This document shows, piece after piece, positions 26,900 to 35,347 of a DNA stretch of 64,000 bases. Location: assembly GCA_947450095.1 (NCBI GenBank), contig CANFUF010000002.1:1-64000 (forward strand). Reading direction: 5' to 3'. Below the pieces are notes generated by a model, which saw nothing but the letters and a program-made list of their open reading frames with translations, was not told where the DNA came from and did no database searches. Origin of the DNA: Roseiflexaceae bacterium. Lineage in GTDB: Bacteria; Chloroflexota; Chloroflexia; Chloroflexales; Roseiflexaceae. The number at the start of each line of letters is the position of its first letter. Position 1 is the first letter of the stretch. A program made the translations under genes and the position numbers.

Positions 26900-29794
26900 T
26901 TAAAAATTGGTCTGGGTGGCGTCGTCACAAATCAAGGCAAACGGACAGTAATTGCAGCCCCGACTAGGGGTGGTGGGGTAGGGCGTCTGACGCATCTGGT
27001 CCATGATGCGGTCGAGTTGCCGGGCAATCGTGCCGTGCAGATCACTGGTGGCTAATTTGATGCCGATGTGGCTTCTGCCTTGAGTCAAAATACTGGTGGG
27101 CTGTTCGCCGAGGATGGTGACACGGGTGGCTTTGTCGGCGTTTATAGCAGCAGTATCACCCAAGTAATACATGCGCATCTGGGTGGCAGCGGGTGTCAAG
27201 TGCCATTCGGGTTGTGACAACCCCAACAAGTAGAGTGGGATTTGGTAGTTGGTTGGTTTATCATCGTCGTGTTTGGGCAAAAAGGCTTTGAGCAAATCCG
27301 AATAGGCTTTGGTTTTGCTGCTTTTGTAGTCGATGATTTCGTAGAACGTCTGACTCCCGATGGTCACGCAGTCGATACGGTCGATGCGGGCGTTGATTTT
27401 TTTGCCATTGAGGGTCATGCTGAGTTGCTGTTCGAGCATGACGGGGCGACGATTGGATTCGTTGTGAAGCGATTGTTCGATGGCCACCCAACGTTCAATT
27501 AGTTGCTCGATTTTGCGTAAACTACTGCGCTGGCGCAACCCCTCGCCAAAGCAATTGCTCCAGCGTTGGGTGGGGGTGTAGCTGGTGCCATCCCCTAGCG
27601 CGACCGGCTCGCCGTGCCAGGCTGCAGCGAGGATGCGGGCGGCGCGCTGGTCCAATTGAGCCAGTCGTTTTTTGAATGTGGCGTCAGATTCATGCCGCAA
27701 ATCAACATCACTGGTCTGGCCATTGCCGAGGGTGGCACACAAGATTTCGTGGATGAGGCTGCCGGTATCGAGATTGCGCTCGTCGCTGATGTCATCGTCG
27801 TCATCACTAATCCGGATGATTTTTTCATAAAAATAACGGCGTGGACAGCCCAGATAATTGCTGATTTGGCTGGCTGAAAAACTATTGTCGTGCATTACTT
27901 GCATCACCGGCGTCGCCACCGGAACCAGATTGATTGGTTGCGGCATGGCTGCCCCTGCGATGCGGGTGATGGGCGCCGCATTGTCTACCACGAGTTCGCC
28001 ATTGGGCGTGAAGCTGGCCATCCCTTGCAAGATGCGCTCAAAGTAGGGTGAGGCGAGTTGGGTTTGGCCGCTGACACCGTGATGTGCCATGCTAAAAACG
28101 ACCTCGCGGGCGTGACTACCACACAAGCCGGCCACGCGGCGCGCTTCGCGCTCACGCCAGGCCGGGGCATCGGTGCGCCGCGGGGTATGCGGGCGTTGTG
28201 ATGCCACAAACGCCGCACATAATGTCTGCTCTGAGAACAGTTGATAGCCAAAGGCGGTGCGCGGTGCTACATGCTCGCTCATACCCATCACGATGACGCA
28301 ATCGCTGTTGGCAAAGGCCCCGGTGCGGGTATGGATGGTGAGGGGTAAGGTGGTGCGATACATGTCATTAATCGTATTGGGCAAACTATCGATACTACTG
28401 ATTAATTGTTCACGTTGCGCCCCAACTATTTTTTCAGATAAGGCGATATGATCGACTTCATTAATCCGTGTCAACCAGGCGTGGTAGTCACGCAACCAGG
28501 CATCCCGCACATCGACGGCAATCCGTGGTGCGAGCCACGTCCACGACAGGGCATTGCTCCATTTGATGAGCGCGGTAATCTGCGGGGCGATGGGGCGTTG
28601 GATGTCGATGGCGCTGAGTTTGGCAGTCAGCGCTTCACTCTGGGGATGGCTGCTGTTGCGGCTGGCTTGGCGCGCTTGGGCGCTACTCATTCCCCAAAAC
28701 GGCAATTGCAATAACTCGTTGAGCAGCGCCCGTTGTTGCAACTGATCGCTGACGGCAGGCCAGCGCAAAGCCCCCCGCCCTAATTGAATCAACGGGTTTT
28801 GGTTGCTAGGGGGCATCAGGGGCGCCAAGGGAATCCCCTGGCCAATCAAGGCTGCCCGCACATGGGGTAGCAACGATTCATCGCTACAGACGATGGCGAC
28901 ACTCTGCTGGGCGGCGAGGCGCTGGTAGGCGAGCCGGGCAATCGATTGACATTCGTCGACGATGGTGGGTACGCCCGCCAGCCACGCTCCGTTGCTGGGC
29001 ATACCGATGAGCGTCAGCGCCGGATTGGCCGTTGTCTGGCCGAGGATACGTTGCGCCACCAAATCACCGTTACTGGCATGTGCTACCGGCCATGGTTGTG
29101 GTGTCGAATATTGACATAACCAATTATGCACATCAGCTAATTCTGGTGCGTGATGATTTGCCTGCACCCAGCCAGCTAGGGTTACCTCGGCAACCGGTTG
29201 GATGAGCTGAGCAAGGGCACTTAGTTGCGCCACGCTCGCATGCTGTAATTCGCCGGCAATCACTACATCGTAGGGCAGGGGTGCCGCCCCACCATCACAG
29301 ACATGTAATGCCACATCATCATAGGCAATCGCCCCTTGCGCATCGAGGATAGCGGCATAGCGGGCATAGATCTGGGCGAGCTCGTGGTGCATGTCGAGGT
29401 CGTGATCAATCTGGCCCCAGCGCTGGCGCTGACTCGACATCCAGCTGAGGGCTTGGGCGATTTCGTTGAGTGCGCCACGATTGTTGCCGTATTGTTTATA
29501 TAACGCGCCACCCACCTGCTGCCACGCCGTATTGACCACCACCATACGACTGGTCGCGCTCATCACGCTCCGCGGCGCAGTGCGCTTGAGTTGCTTCATC
29601 AGCAACGTCTGCAGTGTGCTGACTTCGATTTGCACATGGGGCTGGTGTATAAATTGTTGGCGCAACCAGGTGGCATGGGGCCGACTGGCGGTAATCACCA
29701 AGGCGCGACGGGTGCCGGCTTGTTGGATGACATAATCGATGAAGTTGCGATGATACAACGCCTGGGGGACTGCATACTCAAATACATTTCGCAT
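26900..29794 (-). CDS. AddB-like nuclease subunit
   Basis: A 964-residue protein with an inactive-looking helicase-like body and a C-terminal PD-(D/E)XK nuclease: IIDYKSSKTKA and YQIPLYLLG. Iron-sulfur cysteines are in NYLGCPRRYFYEKI and the terminal CNYCPFALIC, the AddB pattern. The N-terminus RALVITASRPHATWLR has no GxGKT Walker A, so ATP binding is probably lost, unlike Bacillus AddB. The gene starts at ATG 29794 with AGAGG nearby and is the first of a two-gene operon with addA. Both subunits keep a nuclease, as expected for AddAB rather than RecBCD. Confidence 0.85.
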   Translation of the reverse strand: MRNVFEYAVPQALYHRNFIDYVIQQAGTRRALVITASRPHATWLRQQFIHQPHVQIEVSTLQTLLMKQLKRTAPRSVMSATSRMVVVNTAWQQVGGALYKQYGNNRGALNEIAQALSWMSSQRQRWGQIDHDLDMHHELAQIYARYAAILDAQGAIAYDDVALHVCDGGAAPLPYDVVIAGELQHASVAQLSALAQLIQPVAEVTLAGWVQANHHAPELADVHNWLCQYSTPQPWPVAHASNGDLVAQRILGQTTANPALTLIGMPSNGAWLAGVPTIVDECQSIARLAYQRLAAQQSVAIVCSDESLLPHVRAALIGQGIPLAPLMPPSNQNPLIQLGRGALRWPAVSDQLQQRALLNELLQLPFWGMSSAQARQASRNSSHPQSEALTAKLSAIDIQRPIAPQITALIKWSNALSWTWLAPRIAVDVRDAWLRDYHAWLTRINEVDHIALSEKIVGAQREQLISSIDSLPNTINDMYRTTLPLTIHTRTGAFANSDCVIVMGMSEHVAPRTAFGYQLFSEQTLCAAFVASQRPHTPRRTDAPAWREREARRVAGLCGSHAREVVFSMAHHGVSGQTQLASPYFERILQGMASFTPNGELVVDNAAPITRIAGAAMPQPINLVPVATPVMQVMHDNSFSASQISNYLGCPRRYFYEKIIRISDDDDDISDERNLDTGSLIHEILCATLGNGQTSDVDLRHESDATFKKRLAQLDQRAARILAAAWHGEPVALGDGTSYTPTQRWSNCFGEGLRQRSSLRKIEQLIERWVAIEQSLHNESNRRPVMLEQQLSMTLNGKKINARIDRIDCVTIGSQTFYEIIDYKSSKTKAYSDLLKAFLPKHDDDKPTNYQIPLYLLGLSQPEWHLTPAATQMRMYYLGDTAAINADKATRVTILGEQPTSILTQGRSHIGIKLATSDLHGTIARQLDRIMDQMRQTPYPTTPSRGCNYCPFALICDDATQTNF

Positions 29795-29836
29795 AGTGCC
29801 TCTTGCAACGTGGTGCGTAATACCGTTATTGCGCTA

Positions 29837-29845
29837 ATTATAGCA
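29837..29845 (-). promoter_or_regulatory. Extended -10 promoter of the addB-addA operon
   Basis: Minus strand reads TGCTATAAT, a perfect extended -10, about 42 nt before the start codon. It is divergent from the helicase promoter at 29933-29941. Confidence 0.65.
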
Positions 29846-29932
29846 TGGAGGTGGTGGGGATGGTGTTGGGGAAATTTTGCCGCTGATCGATTTTCTCCCC
29901 ACTCTCCCCCCCCTGAAAAAACTCCCCCTCCG

Positions 29933-29941
29933 TGCTATGAT
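29933..29941 (+). promoter_or_regulatory. Extended -10 promoter of the second helicase gene
   Basis: TGCTATGAT ends 6 nt before ATG 29948, with a weak CTGAAA -35 at 29913-29918 (17-nt spacer). The predicted transcription start coincides with the start codon, implying a leaderless mRNA. Confidence 0.5.
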
Positions 29942-29947
29942 AAACCG

Positions 29948-32212
29948 ATGAATACCATGCACCAACTCACCCCCGAACAACACGCCGTCGTCGCCCACCC
30001 CACCGGCTTCCATGCTCGGGTGTTGGCGGTGGCTGGCTCTGGCAAAACCACCACCATGGCGCATCGGGTCAAACAATTACTCCAATCTGGGACACCGCGC
30101 CACGCCATTCAAATCGTGATGTTCAACGTGCTGGCGCGCCAACAATTCACCGCCAAGCTCCTCGATATTGGTCTCACACAGGCACAGCACCCGGGTGTCG
30201 ACACCTTTCACTCGTTTGCCTTCAAAATCATGCGCCGGGCCGTCGAAGCCGGTATCATGCCCGAACCCAAAGAGCTGTGGACCGCCGACGACAGCGAAAT
30301 GGGCCGCATCCTTGCCAATCGCACCATCCAAGCCCTCGAAAAAGAAGGCGTTTTCCCCCTCAATACCATCGATGCCGAAATGGCATTGATGGCCATCGGC
30401 CTCTGGAAGGGCGAACTCATTCCTCCCGACCGTACGCATGCCACTAGCAGTGGCGAACCTGGTTTGGTCGATGTCTATATCCGCTTTGAAGCCGAGCGCC
30501 ACAAACGCCAAGCCGCTGGTTTTGATGATTTTGTGCCGATTGTGGTGGAACTATTCACCAAGTTCCCTGAGTTTCGCAAGCAAATCGCTAATCATTTGCG
30601 CCACGTAATTGTCGACGAATACCAAGACGTCAATGCTGGCCAACAACGCCTCATCGAACTTCTCGTCAATCCCCATACCGATGTGATGGTGGTGGGTGAC
30701 GACGACCAGACTATCTATGAATGGCGTGGTGCCCGCCCCGATTATATTTTGCAGACCATGACCGGTCAAGTGTTTGGTAAAAAAGTCGTCGACTATACGC
30801 TGTCACACTCATTCCGGTTTGGCCCACTGCTTGCCCAAGTCGCCCTCAACGTCATCAGTCAAAACAGTAGCAGAGTGGCGAAGCCACTCACTGCACATAA
30901 TGTGTTGCATCATACCGATGTCTTTATGGTGCATGAGCAGGCCGAACAAACCAGCGAACTCGATGCTATGCTGTGTAACCAACTGGTGTCGTTGGTGCAG
31001 CGTACCCAAGACCCCAGCCAAGTAGTGGTGCTGGGGCGAACCTTTAGTCAACTGCAGGGCCTCGAAGCAGCCTGTCTGGCCCGCAAAATTCCCTACCGCG
31101 TGCTCGGGCGTAAACCATTTTTTGAGCGGCGTGAAGTGGCTACTTTGGTCGATTACCTCAAGGCTGGCCAACAATGGCACGATTTGGTCGACGATCAGGT
31201 AAGTAAAGTACTCATGTCGATTATCAATCTGCCTAATCGTTATTTGGCGCTCGATACCATCAAAAAATCACTGACTGATGGCCAACGCTTTGGCATGTCA
31301 CTGGGGGAATTACTCCACGGCCTGACCAATCCCCAGCAATCGCCCCTCAACCGGCCGGGGCGTGAACGTATCGCTCAACTCATTGACGTGTTGATGCGCC
31401 TCAATGAATTATGGCGGGCTGCCCAACCTGCCCATCAGGCGCTGCAAATCATTGTCGATAGCACCAATTACATGGAGCATTTCCATAATTATTATGGAAG
31501 TGGCGCTGAATCAAGTGACCGCATCAATAGTGTCAATCAATTCATCGGTTATGCACAGGGCACGGGGCTGACGGCTGGTGATTTTGTCACCCATTTTGCC
31601 GGGCTTGATCATACCTTCAATGCCCCACTCGAACACCAAATATTGTTTACCACGATTTACCGCACCAAAGGCCTCGAATACGACTATGTGTTTATCCCAC
31701 GGGCCCACGAAGGCTATATGCCGGTGCTGCTCAGCGAAGAATTGACCGTCTGGGACAAAACCCAGAGTGTCACGCCCCCCACCCGTGGAGGCAGTGTGGT
31801 CGAAACCGAGCGCCGGTTGTTTTATGTGGCCATCACCCGTGCCAAACGCGAAGTCTATATCGGTGCGTCACTCACCCCGCGTGCCGGCGATCAAGCCAAC
31901 AGTACCGCACCTGAAATGTCACGCTTTGTCGAAGAAATGCATCTCAAAGAGACTGTGGCCATCATGCATCATGTGGTGGCAGCCTATCGGGGTAAACCCT
32001 TGAGCAATCTGCATGATTCATTGCTTCGTAATGGGGCATCGCCGGTGTTGCGTCAGCAACTGCTCCACTATTTGCCTAATCATCCACAATTGGCTGACAT
32101 CATCAACGACCCGCAGATCCGTGATTGGCAGGCGCCGGTGCGTGCAAGTACCACCAGTAAATCCAAACGCAAGGCGCCTGCGTCGTTGGTCCCGTGGTGG
32201 GCAAAATCGTAG
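29948..32212 (+). CDS. UvrD/Rep-type superfamily 1A DNA helicase (paralogue 2)
   Basis: A 754-residue paralogue of the helicase at 19501-21687. Shared motifs: AVAGSGKTTTMAHR, VDTFHSFAFKIM, IVDEYQDVN, GDDDQTIYEWRGARPDY, LSHSFRFGPLLAQ, TTIYRTKGLEYDY, RRLFYVAITRAKR. The C-terminus adds a short basic tail (SKSKRKAP) that could bind DNA. There is no nuclease domain. Start ATG 29948 is only 6 nt from a -10 element, so the message may be leaderless; ATG 29957 is an alternative. It is divergent from addB-addA, suggesting coordinated expression of DNA-end processing functions. Confidence 0.9.
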   Translation: MNTMHQLTPEQHAVVAHPTGFHARVLAVAGSGKTTTMAHRVKQLLQSGTPRHAIQIVMFNVLARQQFTAKLLDIGLTQAQHPGVDTFHSFAFKIMRRAVEAGIMPEPKELWTADDSEMGRILANRTIQALEKEGVFPLNTIDAEMALMAIGLWKGELIPPDRTHATSSGEPGLVDVYIRFEAERHKRQAAGFDDFVPIVVELFTKFPEFRKQIANHLRHVIVDEYQDVNAGQQRLIELLVNPHTDVMVVGDDDQTIYEWRGARPDYILQTMTGQVFGKKVVDYTLSHSFRFGPLLAQVALNVISQNSSRVAKPLTAHNVLHHTDVFMVHEQAEQTSELDAMLCNQLVSLVQRTQDPSQVVVLGRTFSQLQGLEAACLARKIPYRVLGRKPFFERREVATLVDYLKAGQQWHDLVDDQVSKVLMSIINLPNRYLALDTIKKSLTDGQRFGMSLGELLHGLTNPQQSPLNRPGRERIAQLIDVLMRLNELWRAAQPAHQALQIIVDSTNYMEHFHNYYGSGAESSDRINSVNQFIGYAQGTGLTAGDFVTHFAGLDHTFNAPLEHQILFTTIYRTKGLEYDYVFIPRAHEGYMPVLLSEELTVWDKTQSVTPPTRGGSVVETERRLFYVAITRAKREVYIGASLTPRAGDQANSTAPEMSRFVEEMHLKETVAIMHHVVAAYRGKPLSNLHDSLLRNGASPVLRQQLLHYLPNHPQLADIINDPQIRDWQAPVRASTTSKSKRKAPASLVPWWAKS

Positions 32213-32249
32213 GTGCGCGGCATGCCGCGCACCTACGATTTTGCCCACC
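32196..32249. repeat. 54-nt perfect palindrome spanning the helicase stop codon
   Basis: The sequence is its own reverse complement from 32196 to 32249, centred on 32222/32223. It includes the last codons (W-W-A-K-S region) and stop TAG 32210-32212. The 3' arm has TTTT and can act as a terminator for both convergent genes. A palindrome extending into coding sequence with no mismatch suggests recent template-switch copying. Confidence 0.9.
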
Positions 32250-32339
32250 GGTATAACTATTGGCCTAATTCGTCAAAAATGCCGAAAATAAATCCTTTTT
32301 TCCATGATAAAACAAGATACATCTATTAAATGGTTGCGC

Positions 32340-33230
32340 TTAGACCCCTTGCTGGAGCAGCGTGGTGACACTCATGGCATGCATGGCGACAAGGTCTTGA
32401 TGGGGAAATGCTGCACCCTTATAGCCACCAGCCAGACACGCCGCCAGGTTCAGTTGGTGCCGGCGGATCCATGCCGATACCAGCGCTTCTCGTTGTTGCA
32501 AGAGCGCTCCATCGATGCCGTTGAGCCCACCGAGGTCACATCCTTCGTATGGATCCATCCCGGCATTGTAAATCACCAGATCACCAGCCTGTAAATCAAC
32601 TTCTGCATAGCTCAGTAGCTGTTGCAGGCGTGCGAGATAATCGCTGGCATGATTGACAAACAATAATTGGTGCGGTGACGTGGGTGGGTATTGGTCATAG
32701 TGATGCACGGATAAGTCAAGATGTACGATGTGTGCATAATCCTGTACCATACTATAGGTGCCGCCGCCACAATGGGCATCTACATCAAGGATAAACACCT
32801 TGCGGACACCGTTTTTTAATGCGATATCTGCCCCAATTGCCAACCCATTCAAGGTACAAAATCCCGCTCCATGATTACTCCGGGCATGATGAAACCCCGC
32901 GCTTAACGCATATGCTGGTATCCCCGTAATCGCTGTGAGGACGGCATCGCGCAATGCTCCGTTTTGGGCAGCTACTGAGTGCCACATCTGGTCATCCCAG
33001 GGAAATCCTTGTGATGTGGCTAAATCACGGGGTGTGCCACGTACAATCGCATCGACATATGCTGCACTATGTGTCTGCATTGCTTCCTGTACACTCAATG
33101 GCGTTGGTGTACTAATCAGCCATCCGTGGCTTGCTAATGCTTCAGCCACATCTGATCCTTTGCGGGTGGTATCAAAGGAATGGGCGGTACTCACGGTATC
33201 TGGGTGATAAAAAATTCGATAATTTGACAT
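32340..33230 (-). CDS. Histone deacetylase-family zinc amidohydrolase
   Basis: A 296-residue arginase/deacetylase-fold enzyme (class II HDAC, AcuC or acetylpolyamine amidohydrolase kin). The catalytic His pair is H114-H115 in GFHHARSNHGAGFC. Zinc ligands D151 and H153 are in ILDVDAHCGGGT and D226 is in YNAGMDPYEG. The transition-state Tyr is Y270 in LAGGYKG. The usual HHG after the zinc His is HCG here. It should remove acetyl groups from lysines of proteins or from small amines in the cytoplasm. A strong AAGGGGGAAA site precedes ATG 33230. Divergent from a PARG-like gene across a short promoter region with a palindrome. Confidence 0.88.
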   Translation of the reverse strand: MSNYRIFYHPDTVSTAHSFDTTRKGSDVAEALASHGWLISTPTPLSVQEAMQTHSAAYVDAIVRGTPRDLATSQGFPWDDQMWHSVAAQNGALRDAVLTAITGIPAYALSAGFHHARSNHGAGFCTLNGLAIGADIALKNGVRKVFILDVDAHCGGGTYSMVQDYAHIVHLDLSVHHYDQYPPTSPHQLLFVNHASDYLARLQQLLSYAEVDLQAGDLVIYNAGMDPYEGCDLGGLNGIDGALLQQREALVSAWIRRHQLNLAACLAGGYKGAAFPHQDLVAMHAMSVTTLLQQGV

Positions 33231-33271
33231 TTGGATTTCCCCCTTTACAATATATTTAGCGTAATACGTTA

Positions 33272-33277
33272 ATTATA
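33272..33277 (-). promoter_or_regulatory. -10 element of the deacetylase gene
   Basis: TATAAT on the minus strand. A 17-nt spacer would put its -35 at 33295-33300, inside the 22-nt palindrome. Confidence 0.45.
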
Positions 33278-33289
33278 CCTACTTTTTCT

Positions 33290-33311
33290 CACGACCACAT
33301 ATGTGGTCGTG
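33290..33311. promoter_or_regulatory. 22-nt perfect palindrome, candidate operator
   Basis: CACGACCACAT joined to its exact reverse complement, with no loop. It lies between divergent genes, overlapping the predicted -35 of the deacetylase and about 22 nt before a TATAGT -10 (33333-33338) for the PARG-like gene. Placement fits a dimeric repressor site controlling both; a terminator role is unlikely as there is no U-run. Confidence 0.5.
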
Positions 33312-33388
33312 ATGAAGCGATATGATGCAATTTATAGTGTGACCGGGGTGAGCCATGTGGCATCACTTCGCTGAATGTTGGAGTATAT

Positions 33389-34267
33389 ATGCGGCGTACG
33401 TTATCTTTGAGCCTGCCGGTACTTGCCAAAGAAGATTTTTTAATGGATATCGATGCGGCAAAGATGGTCGGACGCGCGACGCAGCAAATTATTACCCGTG
33501 GCAGTTATATCACCGAAGCTGGTACCGAGCATGATATTCAAAATGCCCTCAACCATGCGTATTCGCAAACCGTGACTTTTCGGCCTGATGCAGAGATTCC
33601 AATCGCAAAAGCGAAATATTCTCAGGCTATGACGTTTGTGCATAATCAAACTGCATTAATGGTAGCACATGCTCGCCAACGACGGGGCTATCGGGTTGCA
33701 CTGTTGAATTTTACGAACCCCCGCAATCTTGGTGGGGGCTGGCTGCAGGGTGTCCAATCCCAAGAAGCCTCTTTGGTGCGTTCGTCAGGATTAATACATT
33801 GCCTTGCCAATCATGCGTGGTATCGCAATCGCACCCATCGCACGAATCCGTTTTATGATGATACGGTGATTGTAACACCGCAAGTGCCGGTATTTCGTGG
33901 GCACGAAGGGGATTTGCTCGAAACCCCGTTGCAGTATGCAATCGTGAGTGCGGCGGCAGTCCATGCTACCAATGTGCGACTGTATATGCCGCAGCGTGAA
34001 GCCGAAATCCCCCTGCAAATGGCGAAACGGGCTGCGCGTGTAATCGATGCCGCCGCCACCACCAACGCCAATGTGTTGATTCTCGGTGCGTGGGGTACGG
34101 GGGAATTTGGTCATACTCCCGAATTAATCGCTACCGCTTTTCAAGTGGCGTTAGAGTCACGGGCCACCCGTTCGTTTGCGATTATCGATTTTGCAATTCC
34201 CGATATTGCACCGCAAAATCCCGTTTATGCGGCATTCTATCAACGTTTCCATGAGCAGAGTGTATGA
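33389..34267 (+). CDS. Bacterial PARG-like / macrodomain protein (TIGR02452 type) with altered catalytic motif
   Basis: A 292-residue protein of the microbial poly(ADP-ribose) glycohydrolase family. The ADP-ribose-binding loop NPRNLGGGWLQGVQSQEA contains the GGG at 115-117. The family signature ends in QEE, whose last Glu is the catalytic residue in characterised bacterial PARG; here it is QEA (125-127), so the normal catalytic Glu is an Ala. Other family features are present: RSSGLIHCL, YDDTVIVTPQVPVFR and LILGAWGTGEFGH (a macrodomain phosphate loop). It may bind ADP-ribose without cleaving PAR, or use another residue. Start ATG 33389 follows TTGGAG. Confidence 0.8.
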   Translation: MRRTLSLSLPVLAKEDFLMDIDAAKMVGRATQQIITRGSYITEAGTEHDIQNALNHAYSQTVTFRPDAEIPIAKAKYSQAMTFVHNQTALMVAHARQRRGYRVALLNFTNPRNLGGGWLQGVQSQEASLVRSSGLIHCLANHAWYRNRTHRTNPFYDDTVIVTPQVPVFRGHEGDLLETPLQYAIVSAAAVHATNVRLYMPQREAEIPLQMAKRAARVIDAAATTNANVLILGAWGTGEFGHTPELIATAFQVALESRATRSFAIIDFAIPDIAPQNPVYAAFYQRFHEQSV

Positions 34268-34360
34268 TGGATGTATGAAAAAACTCGTTGCACAGACGTG
34301 AATCGCTACACAAACAATTGATGTGATGTGCAATATCATCGCCACGAGGAGATACTTGGT

Positions 34361-35287
34361 ATGACCAGTGATCCGGTGAGACGAATTCAAATAGATCAAC
34401 TACTTGCGGAATTCCGCCAAGGATATGCGCCGTTTGTGATGGCGGTACTCAAAACAACCCATGGCACCGAGTGGTATAGTGTGCTCCGCAACACTCCCGA
34501 GGTGCGCCTCCCTGCCGATAGCCAGCAGGCCCAACTCGACGCTACCGCATTGGTGCGCGTAATTTTGGCCCATTGGGATTCGACATTTAGTCGCGTATTA
34601 ACCCCCACTGAGCGCAGTCTGTTGTTTGAGCTTCGCACAATCCGCAATCGTTGGGCCCATCAAGCACCGCTGTCGGCAGACGATGTCGACCGTTTGGGTG
34701 ACAATATTGCCCGCTTGTTGACTGCCATTCGGGCCAGTAATGTCGATGCCGTGATTGCATTACGTGACGAAATGCGCATGCAACGTTATCAACCACCCGT
34801 ACAATCAGCCACAAATTTACCTGGAATGCTCATGATTGCTGGTGCCAGTTTGCTGATTGCCATCCTCGTCATCGCACTTTATTTTTGGGAACACGTCCCT
34901 GCCAGTGCGTTGGCCGCCCCTACCATAACGATTCCTGCTCCAACGCTTCGCCTCAAAGGGGGGAGTGTGATGCATACAGCAAGTATTACCCCCCCGCTCG
35001 TTGCCCCATCGCCAGACATCACACAAACGGTGGCTGCGGCAAATGTAGCAAATGGCACGCCGACGGCAGTCGTGATTGTTAAAGTAGTCCAAATCACCGT
35101 AGCAGTGACCGAGACCCCCGTGCCGAGTTTCCCGTGTCAAGCAGGGCAAATCAAAGCCAATCCCAAAACGATGATTTATCATATTCCTACCGGGGCGTTT
35201 TATGCCATGACCCGTAATAGTGCAGTGATTTGTTTCGACACTCCGGCAGATGCCGAAAAAGCCGGCTATCGTGCCTCCAAACGCTAA
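34361..35287 (+). CDS. Swt1-like HEPN domain, transmembrane helix and sunset domain fusion
   Basis: A 308-residue protein. Residues 1-115 read as a Swt1-type HEPN domain, with R95-N-R-W-A-H100 (RxxxxH), the catalytic motif of HEPN ribonucleases. A transmembrane helix spans about 157-177, followed by a Thr/Pro/Val-rich linker. The last 50 residues (C259 onward: IYHIPTGAFY and AEKAGYRASKR) match the sunset domain. The HEPN part would face the cytoplasm and the sunset part the outside. Start ATG 34361 is set by GAGGAGA. HEPN domains act in RNA-targeting defence and toxin systems; whether this one is active is unknown. A hairpin terminator follows. Confidence 0.75.
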   Translation: MTSDPVRRIQIDQLLAEFRQGYAPFVMAVLKTTHGTEWYSVLRNTPEVRLPADSQQAQLDATALVRVILAHWDSTFSRVLTPTERSLLFELRTIRNRWAHQAPLSADDVDRLGDNIARLLTAIRASNVDAVIALRDEMRMQRYQPPVQSATNLPGMLMIAGASLLIAILVIALYFWEHVPASALAAPTITIPAPTLRLKGGSVMHTASITPPLVAPSPDITQTVAAANVANGTPTAVVIVKVVQITVAVTETPVPSFPCQAGQIKANPKTMIYHIPTGAFYAMTRNSAVICFDTPADAEKAGYRASKR

Positions 35288-35307
35288 GCACGAATGTGAA
35301 GCAGTGC

Positions 35308-35347
35308 GGGGCGTGGCAGAAATAAATCTGCCACGCCCCTGGTTTTT
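35308..35347 (+). terminator. Terminator after the HEPN-sunset gene
   Basis: A 13-bp perfect stem (35308-35320 with 35327-35339), 6-nt loop, then five T (35343-35347). It overlaps the stop codon of the convergent dehydratase gene. Confidence 0.88.
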
